A stretch of DNA of 64,000 nucleotides from Adineta vaga. Lineage: Eukaryota > Rotifera. The stretch lies in contig CP075492.1 in NCBI GenBank assembly GCA_021613535.1, positions 4,526,001 through 4,590,000 of the forward strand, given 5' to 3'. How positions within the stretch are numbered: the stretch's first letter is position 1; each line of letters starts with the position of its first letter. Shown here piece after piece: positions 20,463 to 32,529 of the stretch. The translations under genes were made by a program, and so were the position numbers. A model generated the notes under the pieces. It saw nothing but the letters and a program-made list of their open reading frames with translations. It was not told where the DNA came from and did no database searches.

Positions 20463-23253
20463 TTCTTTCTAAAAGAAAGTAAAACAAAAAAAGATCGAGC
20501 TAAAGTTTTTTATCTTTTTCAATATATTTACATAGAAGAAAAACGATATCATGCTATGAGATACATGTCATCGAAAGAGATTCACTTTGTATAGTCTTAT
20601 CATTTTCAATAAAATATGTTTTTCAGTAGATGTCAGTCTATTCATATATGACTTTACATAGTGATAAATATTTTACATCAGAAGTTGTAACGATTAGTAA
20701 AGAAATGCGATATGTATTGCAGATCAGATGACATATGAGACGAACATGAATTCGTCTCTGTGTTTCATAACAGTTGAGAGCTTTATCGAAGATACTCGGC
20801 ATCGTTTTCGCTAATAATGCCTATAATAGCCTTAGTATTTTTCATGGACATAGTGGCAATGATATTTTTAGAAATCGAACGTCTTTTTCAACAGAGTACA
20901 TCTCTGATCTTCGCTGCATAGGTGATGGTAATCATCCAAATGGAGAAGGTGCATTCTTAGGATATATTACACATCTATCCTCTGTTATTTTCAGTGATTT
21001 CAATAATGACGAGAAGCTAGCATCAACTGCGATCAACGACAGAACTGACAGTTGAAGTAAATATTTACAGACTTGATAATTTGACATGCACCACCTAGAT
21101 ATTTAATAGAAATATCTCTGTTAGTTTTCTAATTCATTATTTTGACAAAATCTTATTTTATATATCTAATCGAGAAAAGTGTGTCCGTAGAATAGTCTTT
21201 TATAGTGAAATAGATGTACTAATAGTTTTTTAAATAAATATTTCTTTATCGTTGTTCAACAATTACCAAAACTTGAGAAGCAACTCAAACTTTTTTCTCA
21301 ATATTACATTTGCGAAAGATCTTCGACTCATTCAAGTGACTGCTATCTGAATAGTAAACTCAGAGTTTCAATCCTATCATCTCAAGGATTCGTATATTGA
21401 TTCGTTTCACTACTCATAATACCAACACTTTTGTTCTTGATGACTTGTCGACAACAATAAATACGATACAAATCATTTTGTACAATTTACAGTCAATTTC
21501 ATCTATACACGAATGCAGAAAGATTCATTTTCTTCTCTTGTATACACTATCGATAAGATGTATAAGAACGTCAAAATACTTTGAGAAAGATTTTCATATT
21601 AGTAAAAACTATTGACGACATATTTTGTGATGACACAAAGAAGAGAACGATGACAAACATACTAAGTACGATTATTAAGAGTTAGTCGATAATAGAAATT
21701 GATATGTTGCTGTTAGATTTTTTCGTACAAATAAATTTTAGAAATTTTGTTTAATATATATTCACACATTTCCTTTCTGAAACTTGCTAGAGGTTAAAAT
21801 TTTTCTTTAATATAATTTCTACTTAATTACTTGTTGATGGCAAATATAGAACTATCATGAGTATGTCATAAAACTGCTGAAGGATTATTTAATATTAAAG
21901 TACAAATTTTTCCTGACATGTATAAATCACTTCAAGTACCTACTGAGGTTATATGGGAAAAAAACGAATGCATTCAAACCATTCAGTTTCATTATGATGA
22001 AGTAGTTTATTACTCTTGTTAACAGTGTTTGTTTTTACAAGGATACTATTGATGCAATACATGTATCAGAAGTAACACAACATCTATATAAATCGATTAT
22101 AACATTGGCAACTCAATATAATCTTCTTTTCACATTAAAGTATTTTTAGTAGACGACTAACATAATTATCATTTTTATGAAATTTTCGCAAATCTTCTTA
22201 GTATTCTAATTTTCACGTTGTTTTTTTGTTATGCATTATGGAATTAACTAAAAATCTTATTCGATTGTTATACTGAATGATTTTAGAAATGATATATTTT
22301 ACGAAAGATTTTAATTGTTCTCTTTCAAATCCGACCTAACTCAATTCCTATTTCGATTTTTTACTATGTAGTTCTCGAGTATTTATTCGATAGATAAATT
22401 GCCTTTATATTACATTACTAATCTTGTTATAAAATTTAATCTGATGCTATGAATAGATATTATTTAAACATTGAGCTACTAATCTAATCGTATCATATAC
22501 AACGAAAGAGTAAATTCTTATTTAATTGATTATCATGTAAAACGTCTAAAAATAAATGGTCGAGATATTGATCAAAATATACTGTTTGAAATGGCTGAAA
22601 TTTGTGGTGCGCGTGTGAAGAAAAAACAATAAAATTCATGCATATTTCATTGGTATTTACATAGTTCAATAAAATCGAGGCTCAAAAGATGAAGAATTGT
22701 ACTTTTATAGATAAAAGGCTAAATTAATTAGACACAAATGTTAGTTGTTTGATGTGTTGTTAATTACGTTTCCTTTTTTATGTTGCATTCTTAATATCAG
22801 TCTTTTCTTACTTAATCTTGCATAAATGAATACACCATTGGCAATTTCCTTTCTCGGTTATTTAGTACTCTCGAAATTGAACTCGAAGAAACTTACATGC
22901 CGTTTGGATCGTGTAAATCAACTATACAAAACTATTATCAGTGCAAATGAGAATATTGTTTCCGTTAAATGAACAAGGGTGGTTTTTTGAGATTCATATT
23001 TCAAGAAATAATCTTGTTCTTTTCATCCACAATCTACTATACTTTACAAAGAGAAATATCTGTCGAAGAAATAATATTATCATTATGTACCTGAAAATGT
23101 TTACACAAAAAAAAATAGATAGAATGACTGAGCAGTCTACGAGAAAAATAACTTTCTTCATTTAAAATTTTAATGAGATAATTTCTTTTTCTATCTCGAA
23201 GCAAAGAAAAAAGAAGTGCAGAAGCGCAAAGCAGACATTTCATTTGATCTACC
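20463..23253. other. intergenic, about 2.8 kb, no gene recognised
   Basis: AT-rich, with only short frames (for example 20774-21055) that lack an ATG start, splice context or recognisable domains. The end near 23200 must contain the promoter of the first GPCR. No tandem repeat or transposon ends were recognised here. Confidence 0.5.
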
Positions 23254-24318
23254 ATGTCGACAGCAACAGCTATTGATATTATTCATTTTACTCAAAAGTA
23301 TTCTCTATATTCAATTAGTATCATTTTCTTCTTTGGAATTATTGGCAACTTATCCAATATTCTTATCTTTACTTCTCTTAAACTCTTTCGAAACAATCAA
23401 TTTGTTCTTTATCTTCTCATTGAAGCAATTGCAAATCTATTTCAATTAACCATCTTTTTTCTCATTCAACTACTTATTGGAATCTATGAATACGATGTAG
23501 CTGCTTTTTCTCTATTCTGGTGCAAGTTTCGCTCTGCGATGATTGTAGTATGCACACTCGTCGCCTTTTCTTCGGTCTGTTTTTCTGCTATTGATCAATA
23601 CCTTTCTACCAGTCATCAATTCTTTCTCCGACAACTCTCTACCATCAAACTGGCTCGTATTCTCATCTCTATAGGTATCGTCATTGGGCTACTCCAAACA
23701 ATACCTTTCGCCATTTTTCTCGAAATTCGAGCGGGTGCCTGTGCTGTATTTAACTCACACATGACAAACTATATTTCGTATTTTTACTATCCAGTTTTGT
23801 CTGGTTTTCTGCCCATACTTATTGCATCCACGTTCAGTTTGTTAGCATATCAAAACGTTCGACGAATTGTTCGACGACAAATTCCATTAGTTCGCCGACG
23901 ATTGGATCAACAATTAACTGCAATGGTTCTTATTCGTATAATAATATTTGTAATATTTACTTTACCATATACAATTCAAAGAATGTACACATACATAACA
24001 AAGATCAATCAAACAAATTTGTATCCTTTCGCTATCAATGCTTTGGTAGCAGCAGTTGCAAGCTCATTTTTCAATCTAAATTATGCGGTATGTTTTATTG
24101 AACGATATTCTTCTATATAATTAATATCATGTTTTTTTTCCGAATAGGTATCGTTTTATATATTCATGATAACATCAGGACGCTTTCGGCGACAAGTGAA
24201 AACAATTTTAATTAAGAAATATTGGCGTCGATGGAAACGATGGTACTCTTTTAGTAAAAATGAAGTGAATCCAAATGTGCCGATAAGATCAATGGATTCT
24301 AGTGATGTTCTCGAATAG
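23254..24318 (+). CDS. rhodopsin-type GPCR, copy 1
   Basis: Exons 23254-24087 and 24148-24318, 334 residues, seven membrane segments. TM1 carries FGIIGNLSNILIF (GN..N). TM3 ends with SAIDQYLSTS, where the usual DRY is DQY. The second loop has a Cys (GACAVF) that can pair with the Cys in FWCKF at TM3. The third loop is very basic (YQNVRRIVRRQIPLVRRRL). TM6 has FTLPYTIQRMY. The intron falls inside TM7 after NLNYA, and the second exon gives the C-terminal tail with a WRRWKRWY stretch. This belongs to an orphan family that is multiplied in bdelloid-like genomes; the ligand is unknown. Large parts are nearly identical at the DNA level to copy 2 at 26082 (see findings). Confidence 0.85.
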
Positions 24319-26081
24319 AAATTCTTCAATATTGAAGTTGTCTATTAATGCTCTAATAAACGAAAATTATTCTCTATAGTTGTCTTCAAAGAAAAGAAAA
24401 ATCCTCGATGAATGTAAATGATTGAATTAATTTCACCAACAGATTCAGTGATATGGTTTAGAACACGGACAATATTTGTCTTATCAGTGTGTAATTTAAT
24501 AGACAAATCATTTTCAGCATCAATTGACCATATATATATGTTAGGGACAAAATTAGGATTTGAGTAGAGATAAATCCAAACAACTACATGCTTGACTAAA
24601 AGTGAAATAAAATCAGCAAAGGAAAAAATTGCGAACCGAGGGATTATGTAGAGAACAAGTATGAATATAGATGTTCGCGTTATGGTTTGTCAACCGCGTA
24701 GACAACTAATGTCGAATTATATTATTATGAATAAATTGGGTGAAAAGTTTCACGAAAAGAGTGTAATAAAGAAAAATATTTGCCATTAATCAATTTAAAA
24801 CCAAGTGGTTTTCCACCGAAATTCATTTAGTGGACTCAACGTCGTTTCATTTTGATTGAAACTGCTGATAGTGGTATTGCTTGTTCTATTAGATCAAAAA
24901 AAAATTTTTTTATATTCATGAGAGTTATTATAGCGTGATAGGTGAAGCGCATGCTACGAGTTTTCATGGAGGCTGTATAAAAATTAGAAATGCTCTGTTC
25001 AACAAACTGTCATTCAAAACATGGTGATTAACGAGTTTTTGATGTGAAAAAGTATATTCCCTAACGAAAAATTGTTGTATTGCTGTAATTTTAATTATTT
25101 CGATTGTTTGAATTTATCTCTACATCAAATACTAGTTTTGTCGGGTCATAATTATAATTCCAATTTTGCACCTAACATACATATATTTTGCTGCTTTTGG
25201 TGATGACAAATTAACAAAAAAGAATAAAGTCTGTTTTTGACTTGATCATAACGAATGATTAAAGAAGCATGATGCTCTAGGTGAACCTTTTAATTAAAAT
25301 CTGGTAGAACAAGAAATGAACAACGAAAGCAATTTGTTCTTTTGAGGAACGACTAATCACAACTTTTGAAATAAATTCCTAAACAACGTTAAATTGTTTA
25401 ATTATTTTTGTAGTTCATTTATGTTCCAATGTATTCAGCTAAAATATGGATTTTCTTGACGAATTATTTAGTATCTTTAAAGTTAACTAACTCGTTCAAA
25501 AACGACGATATCTAAAATATTCTTCTAATTCATAAATACTGACTTTGGTATTAAACTACAATCGTATAATGGAGTCAACAATCTCGATATATAAAAGTAC
25601 GCATTATATTAATTAATGATGTTCTTTTCAGCTTAACTAATGTTTTGAAAAGCTTTTCAGTTATAATGAATATAATTAGTCGAGGATTTGATCTGTCGAT
25701 AGTAACAGTAACGAACACACTTTGTTTGATACAATAGAACAAATTTTAGTACTTTCTTTTCCTTTCGATATGGTTCATTAATCTTCTATTTTTTTACACG
25801 TCATTCTTGAAATTTTTCTCCCTGTTTATATATAGACACGAAGCCATTAAGTTCAGACTGTCATCACAAACGGTAATGAAGTTTTGCTGATAGATAATCC
25901 ATTCATTAGTTCTAATCTACGGATAAAAGAAGAAACAAAACTGAATTCAAGAGGGGAAAAAAAGATCACGATTTCCGGTTGATAGCTCCTAATGTAACAA
26001 GAAAAACTTTACGCTTGCTCTTTAATGAATGAAAGCATCAGTAGAGAACTCGCGTGAAGAAGAGATATCATTTTCAGTACT
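24319..26081. other. intergenic between GPCR copies 1 and 2
   Basis: About 1.76 kb. It holds a 656-base element with imperfect inverted ends (24531-25186). The flanks are AT-rich and have no recognised gene. Upstream regions of the two GPCR copies are not similar to each other. Confidence 0.55.
24531..25186. mobile_element. element with imperfect terminal inverted repeats (MITE or decayed DNA transposon)
   Basis: The left end (ATGTTAGGGACAAAATTAGG at about 24538) matches the reverse complement of the right end (ATGTTAGGTGCAAAATTGG, from 25182 inward). A second matching block lies inside: TTTGAGTAGAGATAAATCCA on the left and the reverse complement of TGAATTTATCTCTACATCAAA on the right. The arms are imperfect, and an extra 30 bases lie between the blocks on the right. 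No intact transposase frame exists; a short degraded piece around 24790-24900 is the only coding-like stretch. TATATA-like sequence borders both ends, so a TA target duplication is possible. Confidence 0.5.
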
Positions 26082-27138
26082 ATGAGCACATTTTCAACTA
26101 TCAATATTCTTCATTTAATTCAAAAGTATTCTCTATATTCAATTAGTATCATTTTCTTTTTTGGAATTATTGGCAACTTATCCAATATTCTTATCTTTAC
26201 TTCTCTTAAACTCTTTCGAAACAATCAATTTGTTCTTTATCTTCTCATTGAAGCAATTGCAAATCTATTTCAATTAACCATCTTTTTTCTCATTCAACTA
26301 CTTATTGGAATCTATGAATACGATGTAGCTGCTTTTTCTCTATTCTGGTGCAAGTTTCGCTCTGCGATGATTGTAGTATGCACACTCGTCGCCTTTTCTT
26401 CGGTCTGTTTTTCTGCTATTGATCAATACCTTTCTACTAGTCATCAATTCTTTCTCCGACAACTCTCTACCATCAAACTAGCTCACATTCTCATCTCTAC
26501 AGCCACTATCATTTCGCTACTTCAAACAATACCTATTGCCATTTTTTCCGATATCCAAGCGGGTGCCTGTGCTGTATTCAACTCACACATGACAAACTAT
26601 ATTTCGTATTTTTACTATCCAGTTTTGTCTGGTTTTCTGCCCATACTTATTGCATCCACGTTCAGTTTGTTAGCATATCAAAACGTTCGACGAATTGTTC
26701 GACGACAAATTCCATTAGTTCGCCGACGATTGGATCAACAATTAACTGCAATGGTTCTTATTCGTATAATAATATTTGTGATATTTACTTTACCATATAC
26801 AATTCAAAGAATGTACACATACATAACAAAGATCAATCAAACAAATATGAACCTATCTGTTATCAATAGTTCGATAGGATTTATTGCATTTGCGTTTTTC
26901 AATCTGAATTATGCGGTAAGATATTTGAAGTAATGATAAAATGAGTAGTATGAATTGCTTTTCTCAGATATCTTTCTATTTGTTTTTGGCAACATCACCA
27001 CGATTTCGTCGACAGGTCAAATACGTTCTAGTGAAAATATTTTGGCGTCGATGGAAACTTTGGTATTCTCGTACTGGCAATCAAGTTTTACCGATTATGG
27101 GTGACCGATCAGATATTGATAATGGCGAGATAGAATGA
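26082..27138 (+). CDS. rhodopsin-type GPCR, copy 2
   Basis: Exons 26082-26915 and 26968-27138, again 334 residues, with the same intron position as copy 1. From about residue 10 to 137 and from GACAVF through TM6 the DNA is almost identical to copy 1. The N-terminal 12 residues, a patch in TM4 and the start of loop 2 (AHILISTATIISLLQTIPIA), loop 3 with TM7, and the C-terminal tail differ strongly. DQY replaces DRY, as in copy 1. The intron (26916-26967) is unrelated in sequence to that of copy 1. Likely a plasma-membrane receptor for an unknown ligand; the differing patches face the outside and the C-tail, so ligand or signalling choice could differ. Confidence 0.85.
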
Positions 27139-27733
27139 AAATCGGTTAGCTTCATTATCCGTTGACAAAACATACGAAATCTTTTTCTAACAGTATGAAA
27201 TAAAATGACATAACACTAGAATAATACTTGTGTATATAACGATTCCATTTTGCTAAAATTGGTCTTGTTCGGCAATTATCATTTTGCTAGAAAAATATCA
27301 ATCATTTATTTTCAGTGTATTGGTTAAGATGTTACCAACGATACTACGCCAATGTACTCAATAACACATAAATAATGTCCTAGCATGAGTCACATGTTAT
27401 TGACTAAATATAGAATCAAACTGAATAATATTTTTCATGACGTAATGTATAGACACAACATTACAAGTTAGTCACGAGCTAATATTCATCAATATTGTTA
27501 ATAATAAATCATCGATGAAATTAAGTTGATTAATTTAATATTCTTTTTAGATGTTTCATATGAAAAATCTTCAACAGCAATGTATGTATTTGACAACTAT
27601 AAGAATAGTGAGAAAAAAAACACATAATTTTCATTACTATTCCATTAACAAAAAGAAAAACATGTAACGTCGTATCTGACGTGTATTTACACACATTGTA
27701 TAGGATAATGAAGAAAAAAAATTGCGTGAGTTT
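27139..27733. other. intergenic between convergent genes
   Basis: About 600 bases between the end of GPCR copy 2 and the 3' end of the phosphatase on the other strand. AT-rich. Nothing recognised. Confidence 0.5.
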
Positions 27734-29248
27734 TTATAATAATTTCGATGTTGCGATTAACTGTTCATATCGTGTTAATTGAGCAAGAAAATTTAAATTT
27801 GGATTTACAATTTTTCTTTTCTCTTTAACAAATAGATAAGCTTGATTAAATGTTTTCGAATGATATTTCATCAAATATCCAATAATAAATGATGAACTTC
27901 GACTAATTCCACCTTGACAATGAACAAGAATATTCTCATTTGATAATAATTTCTTATGAATATATTCAAATGTTTTATCAAAATATTGAAGAATATTTTC
28001 CTGAGCTGAATCTTGACATTTTAATTGTAAATAATCTAATGAAGATTCATTTTCATAATAACAAGGTATTGTTGTTGATATATTGATAATCGATTGAATT
28101 TCATTTCGTTTTAATAGACTTCGATCTTCAGCATCACAAGCATTACCAAGATAAAGACCCGGAAGAATTTCTGACATTTCATACGAGTGAATATCGATTG
28201 TGGGTGAAGGCGATAAATGATCTGCTGGAAGAATATTCGTTGAACTAACATAACAGTAGGTCGGATATTGTTGATAGAATTCATCAAATGATGTTTGAAG
28301 TATGTATATGGTTTTATTGTTATCAAATCGTTGAATTTCATCATAGATACATTTGATTGTCGAAGATAATTTCGGTTGAATTATTGAATTTGAACATGAA
28401 GAAGAGATTGAATCGTCGTAGAGAATAATAATTTCCGATTGATTAAAACGATCTAATTGTTTTTGATCAAGAAAATTTTTTAAACCACGAGTTGTTAGAC
28501 GTTTTCGAGATATTTTATCATTGATATTTAGTAGAAACGATTCTTTCATACGTCGTTCATTATGTCGTAATGGTGAACCACAATCAATAATTAATATTCT
28601 TTTTTGTGAATGATTAATTATTGCTGCTACATAAGCAGATACTTGTGCAGAAGTTAAAAATATCGATAACGTACTCTTTTCTTCTTCGTCATTTTCATTA
28701 GTTTTATCGACGACAGACGTTTGTTGACAGATAAGCATATTTTCGTTTGTTGTTGACGAATCTCGATTTGAAATAAATGGTCGAAACGATAGACTATTTA
28801 TATCACGATGTTGATCACGCGGCAAATCAAGAGAATGTTTTATGTTCTCCAAGGAAGAAATAAAGTGCATGTGACACTGATGAATATTCCTGTTCTTGTT
28901 CTTGTTATTTGAGTCATTACCAAGTGATTCTATTGGTAGAAGAAAGAAAACAACGTATAAGATGAAGCAATGTAAAAGGAAAAAGTACAAAAACAAAAGT
29001 AAGAAAATCTATTGATTCATGAGTCTTTCGAAATAGTTTTTACCTATTTTTCTTCGTTTAGTTGAATAAATATTGTCGTCATGAGGAAATTTCATCATCT
29101 CATCCGAACTTTCATTTTGTTCGCTTAAGAGTCGTTTTCGACATGACATTGAAGGTATAATTGAGTCAAAAGTTGCAGCACGAAGAAATTTCCGTGGATA
29201 ATTTTCAGTTGGTATATCAACTGATAATTGTCGTACTACGCACGTCAT
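27734..29248 (-). CDS. MAP-kinase-phosphatase-like dual-specificity phosphatase
   Basis: Exons 29248-29044 and 28929-27734 (intron 114 bases), 466 residues. The N-terminal part is low complexity and acidic with a basic stretch (STKRRKI) that could be a nuclear signal. The middle (residues about 180-330) looks like a rhodanese-type kinase-docking domain: LIIDCGSPLRHNERRMKESF and LYDDSI. The C-terminal domain (about 340-460) is a dual-specificity phosphatase: EILPGLYLGNACDAEDRSLL, INISTTIPCYYE, the general-acid region CQDSAQENILQYFD, and the signature HCQGGISRSSSF (HCxxGxSRS). Domain order and length fit MKPs such as DUSP1/4, which remove phosphate from Thr and Tyr of MAP kinases. Catalytic Cys and Arg are present. 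The first exon start (MTCVVRQLSV) is chosen because it is spliced in frame. Confidence 0.87.
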
Positions 29249-30297
29249 TTTGTTTTCTCGAAATCTGAAGAGAAACACAAAAGAATATTTGTATATATAT
29301 AAAACAAAGGAATGACGCAACTTCTACGCATTAACATTACGTCAGGCATCATTCATACTTTTACTAATAGAAAAAGAAATATTGAACAAGAACTGAAACG
29401 ACTTTGAGGGAAAGCTTGACTCATCTTATCTTTCTGAAATCACAAATGAAATCGAATAGATGTACTCTTTCAACGACCTTTTCGTTCGCTGTAATTTCGT
29501 AATGTCAATCTATGATAGACAATCTCTTTCTTCGATAGTTATGACCTGTATATATAGATGAAATTTTTCAATCAAATTTCGACAGATAGTAACAAAAAAG
29601 GTGTGGCAATGAAGGATTGATCGAAGAACAAACGATAGAAAAACCATTTTTCTTCACTCAAACTTTTTTGTCCTTGTCATGCTATACTTACTCTATAGTG
29701 ATAAAACGCTAATACATGACTTTGAAATGTTTATCAATGAATCATATCGATAATGACTTTCGTCGAGTTATATCAAGCTTAAAAATATGACATGGAAAGT
29801 GAGAAGTATATTTCTTTATATATATTTGCTCTATGAGAATGTTAGAAGAATGAATCATGTGAGAAGTAATGTCATGTAATCATTTACCGTACATATTTTC
29901 AAAAGTATGATTATTGACGTCAGCGAGGAAGAAATGCATATATGCATATATAATAGAATGATCACGTTTCATAGAATGGAAATTATACAAGACTTACTTG
30001 AAAAGTGAGTTGTGTTGTTGTTTTTTCAAAAGAAAAAGTGACATTTGATCACTAAATTTACTTTAAAACTGAGTTATTGCATCATAGCAGAGCAATAACA
30101 TTTTTGAAAAAACGAATTTTCATAGATAAAGTAATTACATGACCAAGCATATTTTTCTCATGTCATGTGAATGAGTAGATTATCTTTTCAAGTACTCAAA
30201 TGACGATATTGTTATTCGAAAGATCCCTCGATAATATTAATCTTCCTTTACCATCAAATTAATATTTTATTCACAAATTTCGAAAAATGACGACAAG
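29249..30297. other. intergenic, about 1 kb
   Basis: AT-rich sequence upstream of the phosphatase and downstream of GPCR copy 3, both on the minus strand. No gene or clear repeat is seen. Confidence 0.5.
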
Positions 30298-31339
30298 TTA
30301 TCTGACATCACTACCGACATAGTCCGTTATTTCCCTTAATGGTCTGATTTGATTATGATTTCGTTGACAAAACTGTTTACATTGACGCCAATATCTTTTT
30401 ACCACGAGATGTTTTACTTGACGACGATAACGTGATGACACAATAAGAAAAACATAAAATGTAAGCTAAAAAAGATCAAAGATATTTTCTCAAACAGCAA
30501 ATTCAATGACATACCGCATGATTAAAAAGAACGATTGAATTAAGTATTACTCCAGCTAAATATGCAATAATAATTTGCATTAAATTCGTTCGATCAAAAG
30601 AAGTTGTAGACCAATACATATAATAAACGATATAAGGTAGGTATAAGATGACTAGAAGAATAACTCGTGCAAAGACTAATGTTGTCATTTGTTGATCAAG
30701 TCGACGACGAATTATTGGGATTTGTCTTCGAACAATTCGTCGAACATTTCGATAGGCTAATAAACTAAATATCGATGAGATTGCCATCGGTAAAATTCCC
30801 AATAAAATTGGATAATAGAAATATAACTGATAACGAAGATAGGTTCGATCGGATGAAAAACAAGTTATTCGCATATATGAAGTCGTAAAAATACCACCTG
30901 GAATACTATGAAGAATACAAATACCGAGAGCAACAGCTACATATATTCTTGACGATTTTTGTGTACATCGTTGACGAAGATAAGGTATGGGACTTGATGA
31001 AAAATATTGATCGTTTGCAGCCAAACATACTAATATGAGTGAAAATGGTGTAAAAATTTGCATGAATGTTGATCGAATTTTGCACCAAATTGAATAAGTA
31101 TCGACGATTGTTATTGTTTGTGCAATAAGTGTAAAAATAAGAATAGCGATATTGACAAGAGATTCTATTTTGAAATAAAATGAAGAAAGATTTCTTCGGA
31201 ATGATTTCTGATTACTAAATACGAGAATATTGAGAATATTTCCAATGGCTCCAATAGTTGTAGTAATAACACTACTATAGAGAGAATATATTTTAATAAA
31301 TTCAGAAATCGCACGGACATTTACAACTATTGACGACAT
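30298..31339 (-). CDS. rhodopsin-type GPCR, copy 3 (diverged)
   Basis: Exons 31339-30515 and 30465-30298, 330 residues. Same family as the copies at 23254 and 26082: same intron position after NHA in TM7, the same basic third loop (YRNVRRIVRRQIPIIRRRL) and a C-tail with RRQVKHLVVKRYWRQ. It has diverged in protein sequence almost everywhere else. TM1 has GAIGNILNILVF, and the end of TM3 is AANDQYFSSS (again DQY). The extracellular loop has Cys in ITCFSS that can pair with the TM3 Cys (WCKI). Ligand unknown. It lies on the opposite strand to the other two, with the phosphatase between. Confidence 0.83.
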
Positions 31340-31957
31340 GAGAGATGTTCGATAGTCACCCGATAAATATTATAAATGAGATTCATTACGAATAAAAAAT
31401 AGTTTATCTATCAGAAAAGCTGTTCTAGACAAATTCCTGAAATCTTCGCCATTCAAAACTGTCAGAAACAGTTGCGAATGACGTCAAAGAAAATATTTTT
31501 ATCGCGAACTTTAGAAATGTTGTCGAATTCAAGTACTATATATATATATATATCTTTTCAATGCACTTTCAAAGCATGAAACAGAAAAGTGATCTTTATT
31601 CACTTCAAATATAACGAACAAAAAAGAATCGTATTTCTAGAAATCAAGAGATGTCGCTATTTTCTGAAATCTTTTTAAAAAACAAATAGTGACATCTATG
31701 ATTATTCTTCAATAGAAATATGTTCGTTTGACTTGATATAAAATCTAAAAGATTTTTCGAAAAACTAATATAAAAAGAGAATCGATTTTAAACAAGTAAA
31801 AAGTCATACATTCTGATTGCTAATCCATCAAGTATCAAAACTTATCCGATTGGAATATTCATCCATTTTTACCTTGCAAGAAAATTTTGAAATATCTCAA
31901 CATTCATTTCACTGAAAATTATTTCTCATTATTGACTCATAAAAACATTTCGACAAG
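31340..31957. other. intergenic with (TA)n repeat
   Basis: About 620 bases between divergent GPCR copy 3 and NEDD8. A TA repeat lies at 31534-31554. Nothing else is recognised. Confidence 0.55.
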
Positions 31958-32251
31958 ATGATGATCAAAGTGAAAACGTTAACTGGCAAAGAAATCGAAG
32001 TTGATATTGATGGTACTGATAAAATCGAACGTATCAAAGAACGTGTCGAAGAAAAAGAAGGTTAAGATTACATTGTATAATTCTTTATACAAAAAATAAC
32101 AAACGATTCTTTGGTTTTAGGAATTCCTCCACCACAACAACGTTTAATCTTTGGCGGTAAACAAATGATGGATGATAAAACAGTTAGTGAATATAATGTC
32201 AATCCTGGTAGTGTTCTTCATTTGGTCTTAGCATTACGTGGTGGTTGTTAA
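31958..32251 (+). CDS. NEDD8: NEDD8 ubiquitin-like modifier
   Basis: Exons 31958-32060 and 32121-32251, 77 residues. [19 protein letters not shown] and [18 protein letters not shown] follow the NEDD8 sequence rather than ubiquitin. The C-terminus is LALRGGC, so a single residue after Gly-Gly must be removed to give the active form. NEDD8 is attached to cullins through E1 NAE and E2 UBC12 and activates cullin-RING ligases. The intron sits after KEG, with donor GTTAAG, slightly unusual at position +3. A second Met is only one residue in, so either start gives the same fold. The gene is followed after 280 bases by G3BP on the same strand. Confidence 0.95.
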
Positions 32252-32529
32252 AAAAACTAAGCAAGCGAACAAATGCATTGAAAAAAAAACTTTATTTTAT
32301 CTTGTACACTTCTTTAACGTAATTGAATAAACAAGAAAGAAAGAAAAATAACAATCAAAGATTTAAAATAAATATCCACTTTTTTTTCTTTTTTCAATGT
32401 AAAATATTTTCTTTCAATATAAAACGATCATAGATAATATTAAAAAAACCTTCTCATATTGACCATTTGTTTTTAGATTTTTTGCTAAATGTTTTTTTTG
32501 TTTATTCATTTCTATTTGTTATTGTAATT

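Noticed and set aside
20774-21055. A 93-residue frame in the 2.8-kb intergenic region
   Set aside because: It has no ATG start, no splice context and no recognisable domain.
28930-29043. Upstream frame of the phosphatase as a separate gene
   Set aside because: It joins in frame to the phosphatase through a canonical 114-base intron, giving one 466-residue protein.
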